Part shown: positions 17,731-27,284 of the stretch, piece after piece
Layout of the letters: each line of letters starts with the position of its first letter
How positions within the stretch are numbered: the stretch's first letter is position 1
NCBI RefSeq assembly: GCF_000214215.1
Contig: NC_015559.1
Span: 186,001 to 250,000 of the forward strand
Length of the DNA stretch: 64,000 nucleotides
Direction of reading: 5' to 3'
Source of the DNA: Marinomonas posidonica IVIA-Po-181
Lineage (GTDB): Bacteria > Pseudomonadota > Gammaproteobacteria > Pseudomonadales > Marinomonadaceae
Position numbers and translations under genes: made by a program
Notes under the pieces: generated by a model
The model's database searches: none
What the model was told of the DNA's origin: nothing
Seen by the model: only the letters and a program-made list of their open reading frames with translations

Positions 17731-18279
17731 ATGTTTGATTTAGCCATGCCTGCCATCCTGACATTAGCTTCCCTGTGGGTCATTGTGACGGACTTATTTT
17801 ACCGACGTATACACAATCGTTTGGTATTGGTGCTGTTGGTGCTTTGGCTGGCTTCCGCTGCGATAACTTTAATCATGTCAGGTGAAAATAGAGCGGCGTT
17901 ATTGGCTGATTTTGGTTATACCGGTTTGGGCGCTGTCGGTGTATTGCTGGTGGGGTTCTGTCTGTTTTTAGTCGGTCAAATGGGTGCCGGAGACGTTAAA
18001 TTGATGTCGATTTTATGCTTATGGGTAGGCGTTGATCAGCAGCTGACTTTTTTGGTGGTGACGGCGTTGGCAGGTGGTGTACTTGCCTTGTTTTTGCCGA
18101 TTATTTCGCTAATCGAGCTTGCTGGCGCGAGAGCCATTGTGCAATTTTCAGAGCGATATCCAGGTTTAAGAATTCCGGCTCCTATTGCGTTCTCCCGTGA
18201 AGGGGTGAAAGGACTGCCCTATGGACTGGCCATATCGGTTGGCTATTTTTATGTGCTCATAAGCCCTTTATTTCGTTAA
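17731..18279 (+). CDS. tadV: Prepilin peptidase TadV/CpaA
   Basis: This is a 182-residue inner-membrane aspartic protease of family A24 that removes the leader from Flp and pseudopilins. The two catalytic Asp residues are visible: Asp21 in VTDLFYRRIHN and Asp88 in the GxGDxK motif (MGAGDVKLMS). Hydrophobic segments throughout fit the short CpaA type that lacks the methylase domain. It follows flp by 15 bases in the tad operon. Confidence 0.92.
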   Translation: MFDLAMPAILTLASLWVIVTDLFYRRIHNRLVLVLLVLWLASAAITLIMSGENRAALLADFGYTGLGAVGVLLVGFCLFLVGQMGAGDVKLMSILCLWVGVDQQLTFLVVTALAGGVLALFLPIISLIELAGARAIVQFSERYPGLRIPAPIAFSREGVKGLPYGLAISVGYFYVLISPLFR

Positions 18280-18297
18280 CACAAGAGTGAATGTTAA

Positions 18298-19236
18298 ATG
18301 AAAGCTTCATCTGTTTTTTTTGTGTCTGGTGCACTGATTTTCGCATTGGGCGGAGCACTTCTTGGTAGCGCTCTTCTAACTTCAGAGCCGTCACCAAAAA
18401 AGGTGGCTAAAGTTGTGCCGAAAAAGCCCAATTATCGAGCGGTTTTGGTGGCGTCAAACACCTTAAGGCCGGGGGACTTTATGAATGCTACGTCCTTAGA
18501 GTGGCAATCTGCGGAAAAACAATATCCAGAAGATGCATTTTTCTTAAAAGGGTTGGATGAAAAAAGCCAACTGTATGGCGCGACCGTAACACAAACGATT
18601 CTAGCGGGAACGGCATTAGAAAGTGACTTGCTGGTTTCTCCGGGGGAGCCTGGATTTATTGCGTCAGTGCTAAAGCCGGGAATGAGAGCCGTGGCGATAC
18701 CGGCTGATGTGGTAACGAGTAATGCTGGGTTGATCTCAGGTGGCGATCGTGTCGATGTGATTTTAAGCTTAAAAAGAGACCATGAACAAGGCGCAGACAA
18801 TGACCCGCTTGCCACCATTAAACTGCCAAAATTAGCGTCTCAAACCTTGTTACGTAATGTCCGAGTCTTAGCGCTTAACGGCACAGTGGACGCGTTTCGA
18901 GAAAAGGTACAGAAAGTCGAATCAAAAAAAGACAAGAAAACCGATTCAAATAAGCGTAAATCCTACGAAACAGTCACGTTAGAAGTGCTGCCAAAAGACG
19001 TTGAGCGACTCACCGTTGCACGCGAAGTGGGTACGTTGCAGTTGGCTCTAAGAAGCGTTCAGGGTCACGACCTTGTCGTGTCCACGATCTCAACAAATGA
19101 GTCTCAAAGTGAAGTCACCACGTTAGGGCAAGTGACAGACATTTATGACAGCTTTAAGCCTAAGCAAAATGCTGAAAAGACCTCGGTGATGATGTTTCGA
19201 GGAGAGAGTCAGGATACCGCACAATTCATGAATTGA
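18298..19236 (+). CDS. cpaB: Flp pilus assembly protein CpaB/RcpC
   Basis: This is a 312-residue periplasmic protein with an N-terminal signal/anchor (VFFVSGALIFALGGALLGSALL). A SAF-type domain begins at about residue 48 (RAVLVASNTLRPGDFMNATSLEW), and the CpaB core contains VLKPGMRAVAIPADVVTSNAG and SGGDRVDVILSL. The basic stretch at about 205-220 (KKDKKTDSNKRK) is probably a disordered insert. CpaB/RcpC supports the secretin in the outer membrane. It lies 18 bases after tadV. Confidence 0.9.
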   Translation: MKASSVFFVSGALIFALGGALLGSALLTSEPSPKKVAKVVPKKPNYRAVLVASNTLRPGDFMNATSLEWQSAEKQYPEDAFFLKGLDEKSQLYGATVTQTILAGTALESDLLVSPGEPGFIASVLKPGMRAVAIPADVVTSNAGLISGGDRVDVILSLKRDHEQGADNDPLATIKLPKLASQTLLRNVRVLALNGTVDAFREKVQKVESKKDKKTDSNKRKSYETVTLEVLPKDVERLTVAREVGTLQLALRSVQGHDLVVSTISTNESQSEVTTLGQVTDIYDSFKPKQNAEKTSVMMFRGESQDTAQFMN

Positions 19237-19283
19237 ATGCGACTCATGAACCGCCTAGTAAATTTTACAATGGATTTTTTTTG

Positions 19284-20669
19284 ATGTTTTCCAAATACTA
19301 TTTTTTGACATTGTTTGCCGTTTGTAGCCTTCAGTCAACGCTCAGTTATGCCACCTATGATGTGGATCAAGAGGCGGATAATAACGTGCGTGTCACCGAG
19401 TCCCGATTTGAAGAGGTTGTGGTAAGTGGTCAAGTCAAGCTGCACGTAAACCAAGGCACATTGCTTAATTTACCGAAAGCCGCGTCAAAGGTGTTGATTG
19501 CCAATCCACAAGTGGCCAGTTTTCAAATGCCTTCACCTGATAATGTCTTCGTATTTGCCAAAGCGCCGGGGGACACAACCTTGTACGCATTGGATGAAAA
19601 CAACGATGTGATTATTGCTGTGACGTTAACTTCTGGTTATGACCTAGCTGGGTTAACCCGTCAGGTAGCAGAAGAGGTACCTGGTACAGAAGTTCAAGTT
19701 GGGCCTGCGACGGATAAAGGATTAATTGTCCGTGGGACAGTGCAGACACCGCAGCAAGCCAAACAAGTCATTAGCAGTGTGGAGTCGTATCTGGGGGCCA
19801 GCACTTCGACAAACGGTCCGGGCGGTGCACCAGGACAAGGTCTACGAATTGTGAATCAGTTGAAAGTCGCCTTATCCTCGCAAGTTAACATCAGCGTTCG
19901 AATCGTTGAAGTGTCTCGTAGCCTAAGTCACAGCTTAGGGTTTAGTTGGGATGCATTGTTTGACAACAATACGGGATTTATTCGTAACGGTAGTAGCTTA
20001 TTCGATGCCTCAACGGGTGTCTTTGATGGAAGTGGTATCACCAATGGGGTGTTGGGCGGCACCATTGGTAATGTGGGGGGCGTACTTTCTGCACTGTCTA
20101 GCGATGGTATGGCGAGTATTTTAGCAGAGCCCAACTTGACCGCCATGTCTGGTGAAACAGCGGGCTTTGCAGTAGGCGGTGAAGTACCTATCGTGATTCA
20201 GACAAACAACAGCGTAACCATTGAATATAAACAATATGGGGTCATTATGCGCATGACGCCAACACTCCTATCACCTAATCGAATCAGTTTGCACATTGCC
20301 CCTGAAGTTAGTGATCTATCAGATGAAGGGTCCGTTGTGCTCAGCGATCTCACTGTTCCTGCCTTTAAAGTTCGTCGTGCTGATACAACCGTTGAACTTG
20401 CCAGTGGCCAAAGTTTTGCGTTGGCCGGCATGCTGCGAAGCAGTGTCAGTCAAACGGTAAGCGGCGTCCCAGGCTTGCGAAGTATTCCTGGATTAGGGCG
20501 CTTATTTGAAACGGAGGCGAGTGAAAAGGAAGAAACAGAATTAGTCATTATCGCAACGGCTTATATTGTTGAGCCCACGTCAGCCAGTAATTATCAATCC
20601 CCAGCGCAAGGCATCAGTACGATTGAAGGGCATTTACCGCCTTTAGCATCGGCGGGTTATTTATATTGA
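19284..20669 (+). CDS. cpaC: Tad secretin CpaC/RcpA
   Basis: This 461-residue outer-membrane secretin is the channel for the Flp pilus. After a signal peptide (FLTLFAVCSLQSTLSYA) there is an N-terminal pilus-secretin domain (VNQGTLLNLPKAASKVLIAN) and a BON-like segment near 130-180. The C-terminal secretin domain contains ALSSDGMASILAEPNLTAMS, GEVPI and the closing VPGLRSIPGLGRLF. The start is uncertain. I chose ATG 19284, which opens directly on the signal peptide. An in-frame TTG at 19233 overlapping cpaB would add 17 residues, and neither site has a clear ribosome-binding sequence. Confidence 0.9.
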   Translation: MFSKYYFLTLFAVCSLQSTLSYATYDVDQEADNNVRVTESRFEEVVVSGQVKLHVNQGTLLNLPKAASKVLIANPQVASFQMPSPDNVFVFAKAPGDTTLYALDENNDVIIAVTLTSGYDLAGLTRQVAEEVPGTEVQVGPATDKGLIVRGTVQTPQQAKQVISSVESYLGASTSTNGPGGAPGQGLRIVNQLKVALSSQVNISVRIVEVSRSLSHSLGFSWDALFDNNTGFIRNGSSLFDASTGVFDGSGITNGVLGGTIGNVGGVLSALSSDGMASILAEPNLTAMSGETAGFAVGGEVPIVIQTNNSVTIEYKQYGVIMRMTPTLLSPNRISLHIAPEVSDLSDEGSVVLSDLTVPAFKVRRADTTVELASGQSFALAGMLRSSVSQTVSGVPGLRSIPGLGRLFETEASEKEETELVIIATAYIVEPTSASNYQSPAQGISTIEGHLPPLASAGYLY

Positions 20670-20685
20670 TTAAGAAGGTTCTAGT

Positions 20686-21360
20686 ATGCGTATTCTTTCT
20701 ATAGGTGTTGTGTTTTTACTCTTTCTAAGTGGCTGTGATCATACGGTTCATCGCTTGCGTAATGGTTCTGCTGAAGCTGAAAAAGGAACCCCTGCGTTTG
20801 TTGTAAAACCAACGGTTTCGTCTATTTCATTAACGTTACAAGAGAACGGTAGTTTGAAGCGATCGGCGCTGGACGCTGTGAATGCTTTATTACGAAATCA
20901 AGGGCGTTTATCCAGTCAAGAAATCTGGCTACAGCCCTATACCGACAAAGGTGATGAATTTGCTTCGCATTTAAAAGCCTCTTTGTTGTCGTTAGGTGTT
21001 CAGGAAAACAAGCTTGAGGTTCTGCCCATTCAATATCAAGCCACGGCGACATCCCCTAGTTCCACGAAAGACAAGCCAGAAGCATGGGATTTATCTCTCA
21101 GATCCGAGGCCATGGTGGTGGTGACGAAAAATTGCGGCATTCAGGATTCGCAGGCTTGGTCGGTTAACCCATATAAGGCAATTGGGACGCTTGGTTGTGC
21201 CAATCGGGTCAATCTTGCCCAAATGGTTGCTGACCCTCGTGATCTTATACGTGGTAGGACACTGGATGACGCTGATGGTATTCATGCCGTTGAAGCGATG
21301 ACTCGTTATCACGAATCTGACGTGACACCGCTTTTAGATATTGATTTCAATGAAGACTAA
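20686..21360 (+). CDS. cpaD: Pilus assembly lipoprotein CpaD
   Basis: This 224-residue protein has a short lipoprotein signal (FLLFLSGC, Cys near 16). The diagnostic CpaD C-terminal pattern is present: NPYKAIGTLGCANRVNLAQM then VADPRDLIRGRTLDDADG. CpaD-type proteins in Caulobacter-like tad loci are thought to help the secretin assemble in the outer membrane. The alphaproteobacterial-style CpaD, rather than RcpB/TadG order, is a useful marker of this locus type. It sits between the secretin and cpaE genes, 16 bases from each. Confidence 0.85.
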   Translation: MRILSIGVVFLLFLSGCDHTVHRLRNGSAEAEKGTPAFVVKPTVSSISLTLQENGSLKRSALDAVNALLRNQGRLSSQEIWLQPYTDKGDEFASHLKASLLSLGVQENKLEVLPIQYQATATSPSSTKDKPEAWDLSLRSEAMVVVTKNCGIQDSQAWSVNPYKAIGTLGCANRVNLAQMVADPRDLIRGRTLDDADGIHAVEAMTRYHESDVTPLLDIDFNED

Positions 21361-21375
21361 GCTTGGAGATGCGAG

Positions 21376-22620
21376 ATGAGTGATAAAATTATGCAAACTG
21401 AGAAAGCTTCTTCCATTGTCTATTTTACAGCGCAAAAAGAAGAAAAATCGACCATCTCAGATCGTTTGGTGAGGTTGGGGTACGCTCCGGACGTGGTGCA
21501 CTCTGGTGGTATTTCGGCGGCAAACGAGTGGTGTAAACACAACCCCATCCCCCATCTTATTTTTGCGGATATCGATAAGGTTCATACACCTTTGGTGGCG
21601 GTTTCCGAGTTGTTAGAGCGAACAAGCCCCAGTAGCAAACTGATTATCGTGGGGTCAGATCAGAGTATTGATCAATACCGCGCATTGCTTTCCATTGGGG
21701 TGTTTGATTACTTGGTGAAACCCGCTCCTTTAGACATGATGGCCAAAATGATCCAGAAGGCTCAAAAAGGCGAGGACAGTGAATCGCTTGGCACTGGTCG
21801 TACTATTGCCGTAACTGGGTCTTCAGGTGGCATTGGCACATCACTCGTTGCCTATGCTTTGGGGAGGCTGCTTTCAAATCAACGCTACTTTAAATCTGCA
21901 TTAGTGGACTTTGACCGAAGAAATGGTTGTCTCGATCTGATGTTAGGGGCGAAAGGCGAGTCTGGCTTAGACAGTGTGTTAAAAACTGACAAGATTGATA
22001 CGCGTCTGCTAGAACGTTCTATGACAGAAATTGATGGTCGCTTGAGTCTGCTGGCACAACAACCTAACTATCAAGCTAAAGACATAGACGATACCGATCA
22101 AATGCTGCTATTGGGAGCAGGGCTATGTCGTATATTTAACCAAGTCATTTGGGATTTACCTTCTTCTCAACCTAATGGTTCGTTGGAAGTTCTAAAGCAC
22201 AGCCAAGCCCGAATTATTCTGGTTGATCTGACCGTGACCGATGCCCGAAATACCTTGAGGTTACTTAACGAAATCGGTGATGAGTCAAATGGTCAGCGAA
22301 TAGTATTAGTACGAAACGCTTCTCGTCAGCCGGGTGTTGAGGTGATTACTCAAGCCGCTTTTGAGGAATTTGTAGGCCGAAAAATTGACATTCAGCTGCC
22401 GTTTGTGGGCGGCGGCTTAAGTAAAAGTCTGCTGCAAGGTAAATTGTCATTTGACGCGTTTCCAGAGTTAACTCATCGTTTATTGCATCTTGCTGATCTG
22501 GCATGTGGAAAAGAACCTCAAGACCGTATGTCTTCGCTCCCTCCTATGATGCATTTTTTGAGCAAAATTCGACTGAATAATGATAGCAAGAAGCTGCGCG
22601 TTAAAGGGGCACGATTGTGA
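21376..22620 (+). CDS. cpaE: Pilus assembly protein CpaE/TadZ
   Basis: This 414-residue protein has two domains. An atypical receiver-like domain (about 1-135: HLIFADIDKVHTPL, VFDYLVKPAPLD) is joined to a MinD/ParA-like ATPase fold. The P-loop is deviant: GSSGGIGTS in place of KGGVGKT, without the lysines. Reduced P-loops are known in TadZ/CpaE proteins. The family localises the Tad machine at the pole or membrane. Its stop overlaps the GTG start of cpaF by 4 bases. Confidence 0.9.
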   Translation: MSDKIMQTEKASSIVYFTAQKEEKSTISDRLVRLGYAPDVVHSGGISAANEWCKHNPIPHLIFADIDKVHTPLVAVSELLERTSPSSKLIIVGSDQSIDQYRALLSIGVFDYLVKPAPLDMMAKMIQKAQKGEDSESLGTGRTIAVTGSSGGIGTSLVAYALGRLLSNQRYFKSALVDFDRRNGCLDLMLGAKGESGLDSVLKTDKIDTRLLERSMTEIDGRLSLLAQQPNYQAKDIDDTDQMLLLGAGLCRIFNQVIWDLPSSQPNGSLEVLKHSQARIILVDLTVTDARNTLRLLNEIGDESNGQRIVLVRNASRQPGVEVITQAAFEEFVGRKIDIQLPFVGGGLSKSLLQGKLSFDAFPELTHRLLHLADLACGKEPQDRMSSLPPMMHFLSKIRLNNDSKKLRVKGARL

Positions 22621-23984
22621 TCATTAAGTCGGCTCTAAAGGTCAAGCAAACGGAAAAGAAAGCGTCTGATCATTCACCATCAGGGAACCTGAGCAAATCC
22701 AATGAGCCGCCGATTTCTCGACCTAAGATGGCGGATGAGTTAGGCGACTTGAATCATAAAAATAAGCGTTTGATTCGTCAGCAGCTGTACGAACAAATTG
22801 ATCCCGTTAAAGCTGCCACGCTTAGCCACGAGCAACTTAATCAACAAATTGAATCGATTATTCGTGGAATTTGTGACCACAACCGATTGCAGTTATCACT
22901 CGATGATGAGCAAGCCATTTGTCGTGAAATGTTCCATGAAATGATCGGCATTGGCCCAATTGAACCCTTATTAGCCGATGATTCCGTGAACGATATTTTG
23001 GTGAATGGTGCTGGTCAAGTATTTATCGAGCGCTACGGTAAGCTTGAATTATCAAGGATTCGGTTTATTGATGAAGAGCATGTATTGAATATTGCGCAAC
23101 GAATTGCCGCAGCCGTTGGCCGTCGTATCGATGAAACTCAACCTATGGTGGACGCACGTCTGGCTGATGGCAGTCGAGTCAATATTATCACTCACCCTCT
23201 TGCGATTGATGGTACGTCAATTTCGATACGAAAATTCATGCGTCGGAACATGTCGTTGGAAGTGTTGGAAAGTGGTAATGCCCTATCGGCTGATATGGTG
23301 ACAGTACTGCGTAGAGCCATGCAGGGAAAATTAAACATCATTGTTTCAGGGGGAACTGGCGCGGGTAAAACAACGCTTCTTAATGCCTTGTCTCAAGAGA
23401 TTAGCGGGGATGATCGAATCATCACAATTGAAGATGCTGCAGAGCTTCAATTGCAACAAATCCACGTGGTGCGTTTAGAGACTCGCCCTGTCAGCGCTGA
23501 AGGTACTGGCAAGGTAGATCAGCGTGATTTGGTGCGGAATGCGCTACGGATGCGACCTGATCGTATTATTTTGGGTGAGGTCCGAGGAGGTGAAAGTTTT
23601 GACATGCTACAAGCCATGAACACTGGGCATGACGGCTCGCTTTGTACGGTACACGCGAATACCCCACGTGATGCCATTATGCGACTTGAAAATATGGTGA
23701 TGATGGCGGGAATGCAATTACCACAAGAAGCCATACGACGACAAATAGCAAGTGCGGTCGATTTGGTCGTACAGGTTGAAAGGATGCGAGATGGCTCTCG
23801 TCGAATTGTTTCTGTGACGGAAGTTTGCGGCATGGAGGACGATGTCATTCAAACTCAAGAATTATATGGATTTCAAACAGACAGTATTGATTCGTCCGGT
23901 AAAATTGTCGGTGACTTTGTTTCCTCTGGTCAAAGGCCCGCTTTCTACGCCACTCATTCTCATTATTTTGGGGATATTGAGTAA
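22617..23984 (+). CDS. cpaF: Tad pilus ATPase CpaF/TadA
   Basis: This is a 455-residue hexameric secretion ATPase (VirB11/PilB superfamily) that powers pilus extension and perhaps retraction. The N-terminal domain ends near 190 (DGSRVNIITHPLAIDGTSISIRKF region). The Walker A motif GGTGAGKTT has Lys251, and Asp and His boxes follow (TIEDAAELQ, RMRPDRIILGEVRGGE, NTGHDGSLCTVHAN). It starts at a GTG overlapping cpaE, and tadB begins one base after its stop. All catalytic motifs look intact. Confidence 0.95.
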   Translation: MIIKSALKVKQTEKKASDHSPSGNLSKSNEPPISRPKMADELGDLNHKNKRLIRQQLYEQIDPVKAATLSHEQLNQQIESIIRGICDHNRLQLSLDDEQAICREMFHEMIGIGPIEPLLADDSVNDILVNGAGQVFIERYGKLELSRIRFIDEEHVLNIAQRIAAAVGRRIDETQPMVDARLADGSRVNIITHPLAIDGTSISIRKFMRRNMSLEVLESGNALSADMVTVLRRAMQGKLNIIVSGGTGAGKTTLLNALSQEISGDDRIITIEDAAELQLQQIHVVRLETRPVSAEGTGKVDQRDLVRNALRMRPDRIILGEVRGGESFDMLQAMNTGHDGSLCTVHANTPRDAIMRLENMVMMAGMQLPQEAIRRQIASAVDLVVQVERMRDGSRRIVSVTEVCGMEDDVIQTQELYGFQTDSIDSSGKIVGDFVSSGQRPAFYATHSHYFGDIE

Positions 23985-24968
23985 ATGAACCAAAATTATC
24001 TGCTTCCTTTTATTATCTTTAGCCTCATCATGAGTGCATTTTTGCTGATCTATTTTGGTGTCCAAAGTCGACAGAAAGCAAAGCAGAATGAGGCTTTTCT
24101 GAGCTCTTTAAAACAGCAATTAATCATGAGTCAACGTGCTGCCGTTGAAGACTCCATGAACATAAAACGAAAAAATGCGGAATCATTATGGTTTGATTTT
24201 CCTGTAATGGGGGGATGGGTCAAACGCGTATGGCTGGGTTTTTCCTTACTTGGTTGGCAAGAAAAATGGCGCTCTAGAGCAATGTTATTAGCAGCACCTT
24301 GTTTGCTGTTGGGTTTTACCTTGGGAAAAAGCAGCCAATTCCCCATTGTAGGAAGTGTGTTGTTGTCCTTGGGGTTCTTTATCGCCCTTGTTTTTTTGTT
24401 GTATCGCAATGCGATGGGAAAGCATTTAAAAGAATTTAAGCAGAGCCTACCACAAGCCATAGATTCCATTGTACGTGTCGTAAAAGCGGGCGTACCTGCA
24501 ACCAATGCCTTTGGTTTAATTGCGAATAACTTACCTGGCCCACTTGCAAAGGAACTTGCCTTAATTGATAAATGGCTGTCATTAGGGCTGTCTTTACGTC
24601 AAGCAATGCAAGATTCCGCCATCCGAGTTCCTCTTAATGAATATCGATTTTTTGCGGTCATTTTGGTGATTAACCAAGAGGCGGGGGGACGACTGAGCGA
24701 TACCTTAGAGCGCCTTTCTGAAACGTTACGCGAACGTCAGGAGCTGGCACTAAAGATTCGCGCTAAAACCTCAGAGGTGAGAGCGTCTGCTGTTATTGTG
24801 GCAATGCTAGCGCCTTTATCCTTAGCCTATATGTATTTCAATTCACCCAAAGATTTTACGTTTTTGCTCACTGACCCCACAGGTAACAGTGTCTTGATCT
24901 ATGCGTTTGGCAGTGTTCTGACCGGGTTAACGATTACGCACTTTATGATCAAACGGGTGATTCGATGA
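23985..24968 (+). CDS. tadB: Flp pilus membrane platform protein TadB
   Basis: This 327-residue type II secretion F-domain protein has an N-terminal membrane helix, a pair of helices at about 95-140, the cytoplasmic F domain (LPQAIDSIVRVVKAGVPATN, LALIDKWLSLGLSLRQAM, LERLSETLRERQELALKIRA) and C-terminal helices. With TadC it forms the inner-membrane platform driven by CpaF. It overlaps tadC by 4 bases. Confidence 0.92.
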   Translation: MNQNYLLPFIIFSLIMSAFLLIYFGVQSRQKAKQNEAFLSSLKQQLIMSQRAAVEDSMNIKRKNAESLWFDFPVMGGWVKRVWLGFSLLGWQEKWRSRAMLLAAPCLLLGFTLGKSSQFPIVGSVLLSLGFFIALVFLLYRNAMGKHLKEFKQSLPQAIDSIVRVVKAGVPATNAFGLIANNLPGPLAKELALIDKWLSLGLSLRQAMQDSAIRVPLNEYRFFAVILVINQEAGGRLSDTLERLSETLRERQELALKIRAKTSEVRASAVIVAMLAPLSLAYMYFNSPKDFTFLLTDPTGNSVLIYAFGSVLTGLTITHFMIKRVIR

Positions 24969-25915
24969 AAGAAGAGATGATACTCCCAGTATTGTTGGGG
25001 CTTTTTCTGTGCGCCGCTGGCATGATTTTATTGGCTCTGTATGTGCGGACCAAACCAAAAACACTGGCCGAGCGCTTGTCGTCGCATCAAGATCCTGTCT
25101 TGGTTACAGCACTTGAAACTTCTCTTTTGATTGAAGCCGATATGGCCACCTCATGGTGGCGCAAATGCTTGGCCCCTTTAGATCGAATTGGCCGAGAGTT
25201 AGCTGGTACCGAAAGCGATCGCTTTGCCACGAGAAAATTATTGCTGATGGCGGGCTTAAGGCATTCTCAATCTTTAGGACTTTATACCTTCGGCAAACTG
25301 GCATTAGGTCTGTTCTTGTCCGTTATGTTTGTGATTTTTGTGTTAGAGAAAGGCGACAGACTCAGCTTAACTGGCTTAGCAGGCAGTTTGATTATTCTCT
25401 TTTTATCGTCATTCGGTGCAGAAGTTTGGTTAAAGATGCGTGCGGCCAGTCGAGGTGGAAAATTGTCATCGAGCTTACCTGATGCATTGGACTTGATGGT
25501 GATTTGCGCCGAAGCAGGCTTGCCCTTAGGGCGTATTTTTAAAACCGTTTCTAAAGAGTTGGCATTTTCCTCACCGGAATTGGCCGAAGAGATTGGTTAT
25601 ACCCATGCTGAATTACAAATTCTCAGTGATCGATCAAAAGCACTGATGAATTTGGCTGACCGTTGTGGTGTCGATAATGTCGCTGCCATGGTATCGACCT
25701 TGATACAAGCTGAACGTTACGGCACACCCCTGTCTCAGGCTCTACGCACCATTTCGGTAGAAAGTAGAAAAAACATGGTTTTAGAGTTGGAAGAGAAAGC
25801 GGGAAAGTTACCGGCTCAATTAAGTGTCCCGCTGATGGTTTTTATTTTACCTCCAGTAATTGCCATGATGGGAACGCCCGCCATGATTCGCATTATCCGT
25901 ATGTTAGGAAGTTAA
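24965..25915 (+). CDS. tadC: Flp pilus membrane platform protein TadC
   Basis: This 316-residue partner of TadB has the same F-domain fold: LPDALDLMVICAEAGLPLGR, then LMNLADRCGVDNVAAMVSTLIQAERYGTPLSQALR and the ending KLPAQLSVPLMVFILPPV. Membrane helices lie near 10-28, 110-150 and 280-300. The start ATGA overlaps tadB and tadD follows 2 bases after the stop, so the operon is tightly packed. Confidence 0.92.
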   Translation: MKEEMILPVLLGLFLCAAGMILLALYVRTKPKTLAERLSSHQDPVLVTALETSLLIEADMATSWWRKCLAPLDRIGRELAGTESDRFATRKLLLMAGLRHSQSLGLYTFGKLALGLFLSVMFVIFVLEKGDRLSLTGLAGSLIILFLSSFGAEVWLKMRAASRGGKLSSSLPDALDLMVICAEAGLPLGRIFKTVSKELAFSSPELAEEIGYTHAELQILSDRSKALMNLADRCGVDNVAAMVSTLIQAERYGTPLSQALRTISVESRKNMVLELEEKAGKLPAQLSVPLMVFILPPVIAMMGTPAMIRIIRMLGS

Positions 25916-25917
25916 CA

Positions 25918-26799
25918 ATGTTGTTGGAAAAGAACACACACAATACATGCCGTGGATGGGCTATCACCACTCTCTTGTTAATGGGATTGACGGGGTGCAC
26001 CAGTCAAGTGACAAGAGACGGTGTGCCGGTGATAGAGAGTGCACCATATGAAGCCGAAAATGCTGAGGAAGCGTTAAAGTTGGCGCATTTGCTGAGAGAC
26101 AATGGTCGCTATAAAGCAGCGTATGAAGTCTATGAAAATATGGATGAAAAAGGTCAATTAGAAGAGGCCTTTGTGCTGGAGTATGCCAGTTTATCCGCGT
26201 CCGTTTTGTCACCTCTTGAAGCCATTGCTTTGTTTAAGCGTGCAGAATTAGCATTAGAAGGGGATATAACGTCGGAGCAGAAACAGGCGATTTGTGTTGG
26301 CTTAGGTCGAGCCCATTTGGCGTTATCACAGTTTGATCAAGCCTCATCCAATTTTCAATGCGCTCTTCAGGCTAATCCAAACAGTGTTGTCGCATTGAAT
26401 GGCATGGGGGTGGTTCTAAATAGACAGGGAGACTTTCCTGAAGCCTTAAAAAAACTGCAAAAAGCCATCGACCTGTCTCCTTCAAGTAAGTTGGTTGTGA
26501 ATAACTTATCTTTGACTTGGCTCGCTTTAGGGGAGCATCAAAAAGCCATTAGTTTGTTAAGGACAAAACACAATAACATGGCCATTTCGACTCGTCTTAA
26601 TTTAGCCTTGGTGTATGTTTTTTATCATAGAGAAGACATGGCAAGAGAGGTGTTAATGGCAGCGCTTCCTCAACAAAACACGGAACACATACTCGATCAA
26701 TATTCGACTTCTCTTCATCGTGTCGAAAATGGTGTTGCTGTCGAAACTGAACTTTTTGCGCTGAGTAATACACCCCTAAAATTAAAGGATGTTGAATAA
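25918..26799 (+). CDS. tadD: Tad-associated TPR lipoprotein TadD
   Basis: This is a 293-residue protein with a lipoprotein signal (ITTLLLMGLTGC). Tetratricopeptide repeats are clear at about 120-200 (ICVGLGRAHLALSQFDQASSNF, VVALNGMGVVLNRQGDFPEALKKLQKAI). Position in the operon and TPR content match TadD, which is needed for pilus assembly, possibly as a pilotin-like factor. It overlaps tadE by one base (TAATG). Confidence 0.88.
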   Translation: MLLEKNTHNTCRGWAITTLLLMGLTGCTSQVTRDGVPVIESAPYEAENAEEALKLAHLLRDNGRYKAAYEVYENMDEKGQLEEAFVLEYASLSASVLSPLEAIALFKRAELALEGDITSEQKQAICVGLGRAHLALSQFDQASSNFQCALQANPNSVVALNGMGVVLNRQGDFPEALKKLQKAIDLSPSSKLVVNNLSLTWLALGEHQKAISLLRTKHNNMAISTRLNLALVYVFYHREDMAREVLMAALPQQNTEHILDQYSTSLHRVENGVAVETELFALSNTPLKLKDVE

Positions 26800-27284
26800 T
26801 GGGCACATTTCCATTTTTTTTGAGAAGTAAAAGTGCCGTTGTTTCAATCGAAGTCGCTCTTATATTCCCCGTGATTTTATTTATATTAATGATGTTTTTT
26901 GAGTTGGCAAGAATTGCGCTTATTATTACCTTAGTCGATGTGTCTATTGAGCGGAGTGTGCAGAGCTTTAGAGAAGATTCGTTGTTTAATACATTAAGCG
27001 AAGCAGAAATAAAAAAAGTGACGAGTGATAATATCATTGAAGGGTCATTTAATATAATTCATCCAGATAATATCCAAATCGAATTGCAGCGATTCTCAAA
27101 TTTGAATGAATTTGCTGGTGTAAAAGAGTCAGAAAATACATATTATTCTTTACCTATTCTGAATTTCAGCGTGTACCTTAACGAAACTTTCATAACACCT
27201 TTACCCAGTTTTTTTGGCCTTGGTGATTCATTTCAGCATGAATATCGACATGTTTTAGGCGATCTTTTAGGGGATGAAGCCTAA
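26799..27284 (+). CDS. tadE: TadE-like pseudopilin
   Basis: This 161-residue minor pilin-like protein has the N-terminal pattern of TadE: SAVVSIEVALIFPVILFILMMFFELAR, with a Glu five residues into the hydrophobic stretch and a preceding short basic leader. TadV is expected to process it. The base composition is more AT-rich than in the rest of the operon. The ATG shares a base with the tadD stop and the last base overlaps the next gene. Confidence 0.85.
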   Translation: MGTFPFFLRSKSAVVSIEVALIFPVILFILMMFFELARIALIITLVDVSIERSVQSFREDSLFNTLSEAEIKKVTSDNIIEGSFNIIHPDNIQIELQRFSNLNEFAGVKESENTYYSLPILNFSVYLNETFITPLPSFFGLGDSFQHEYRHVLGDLLGDEA

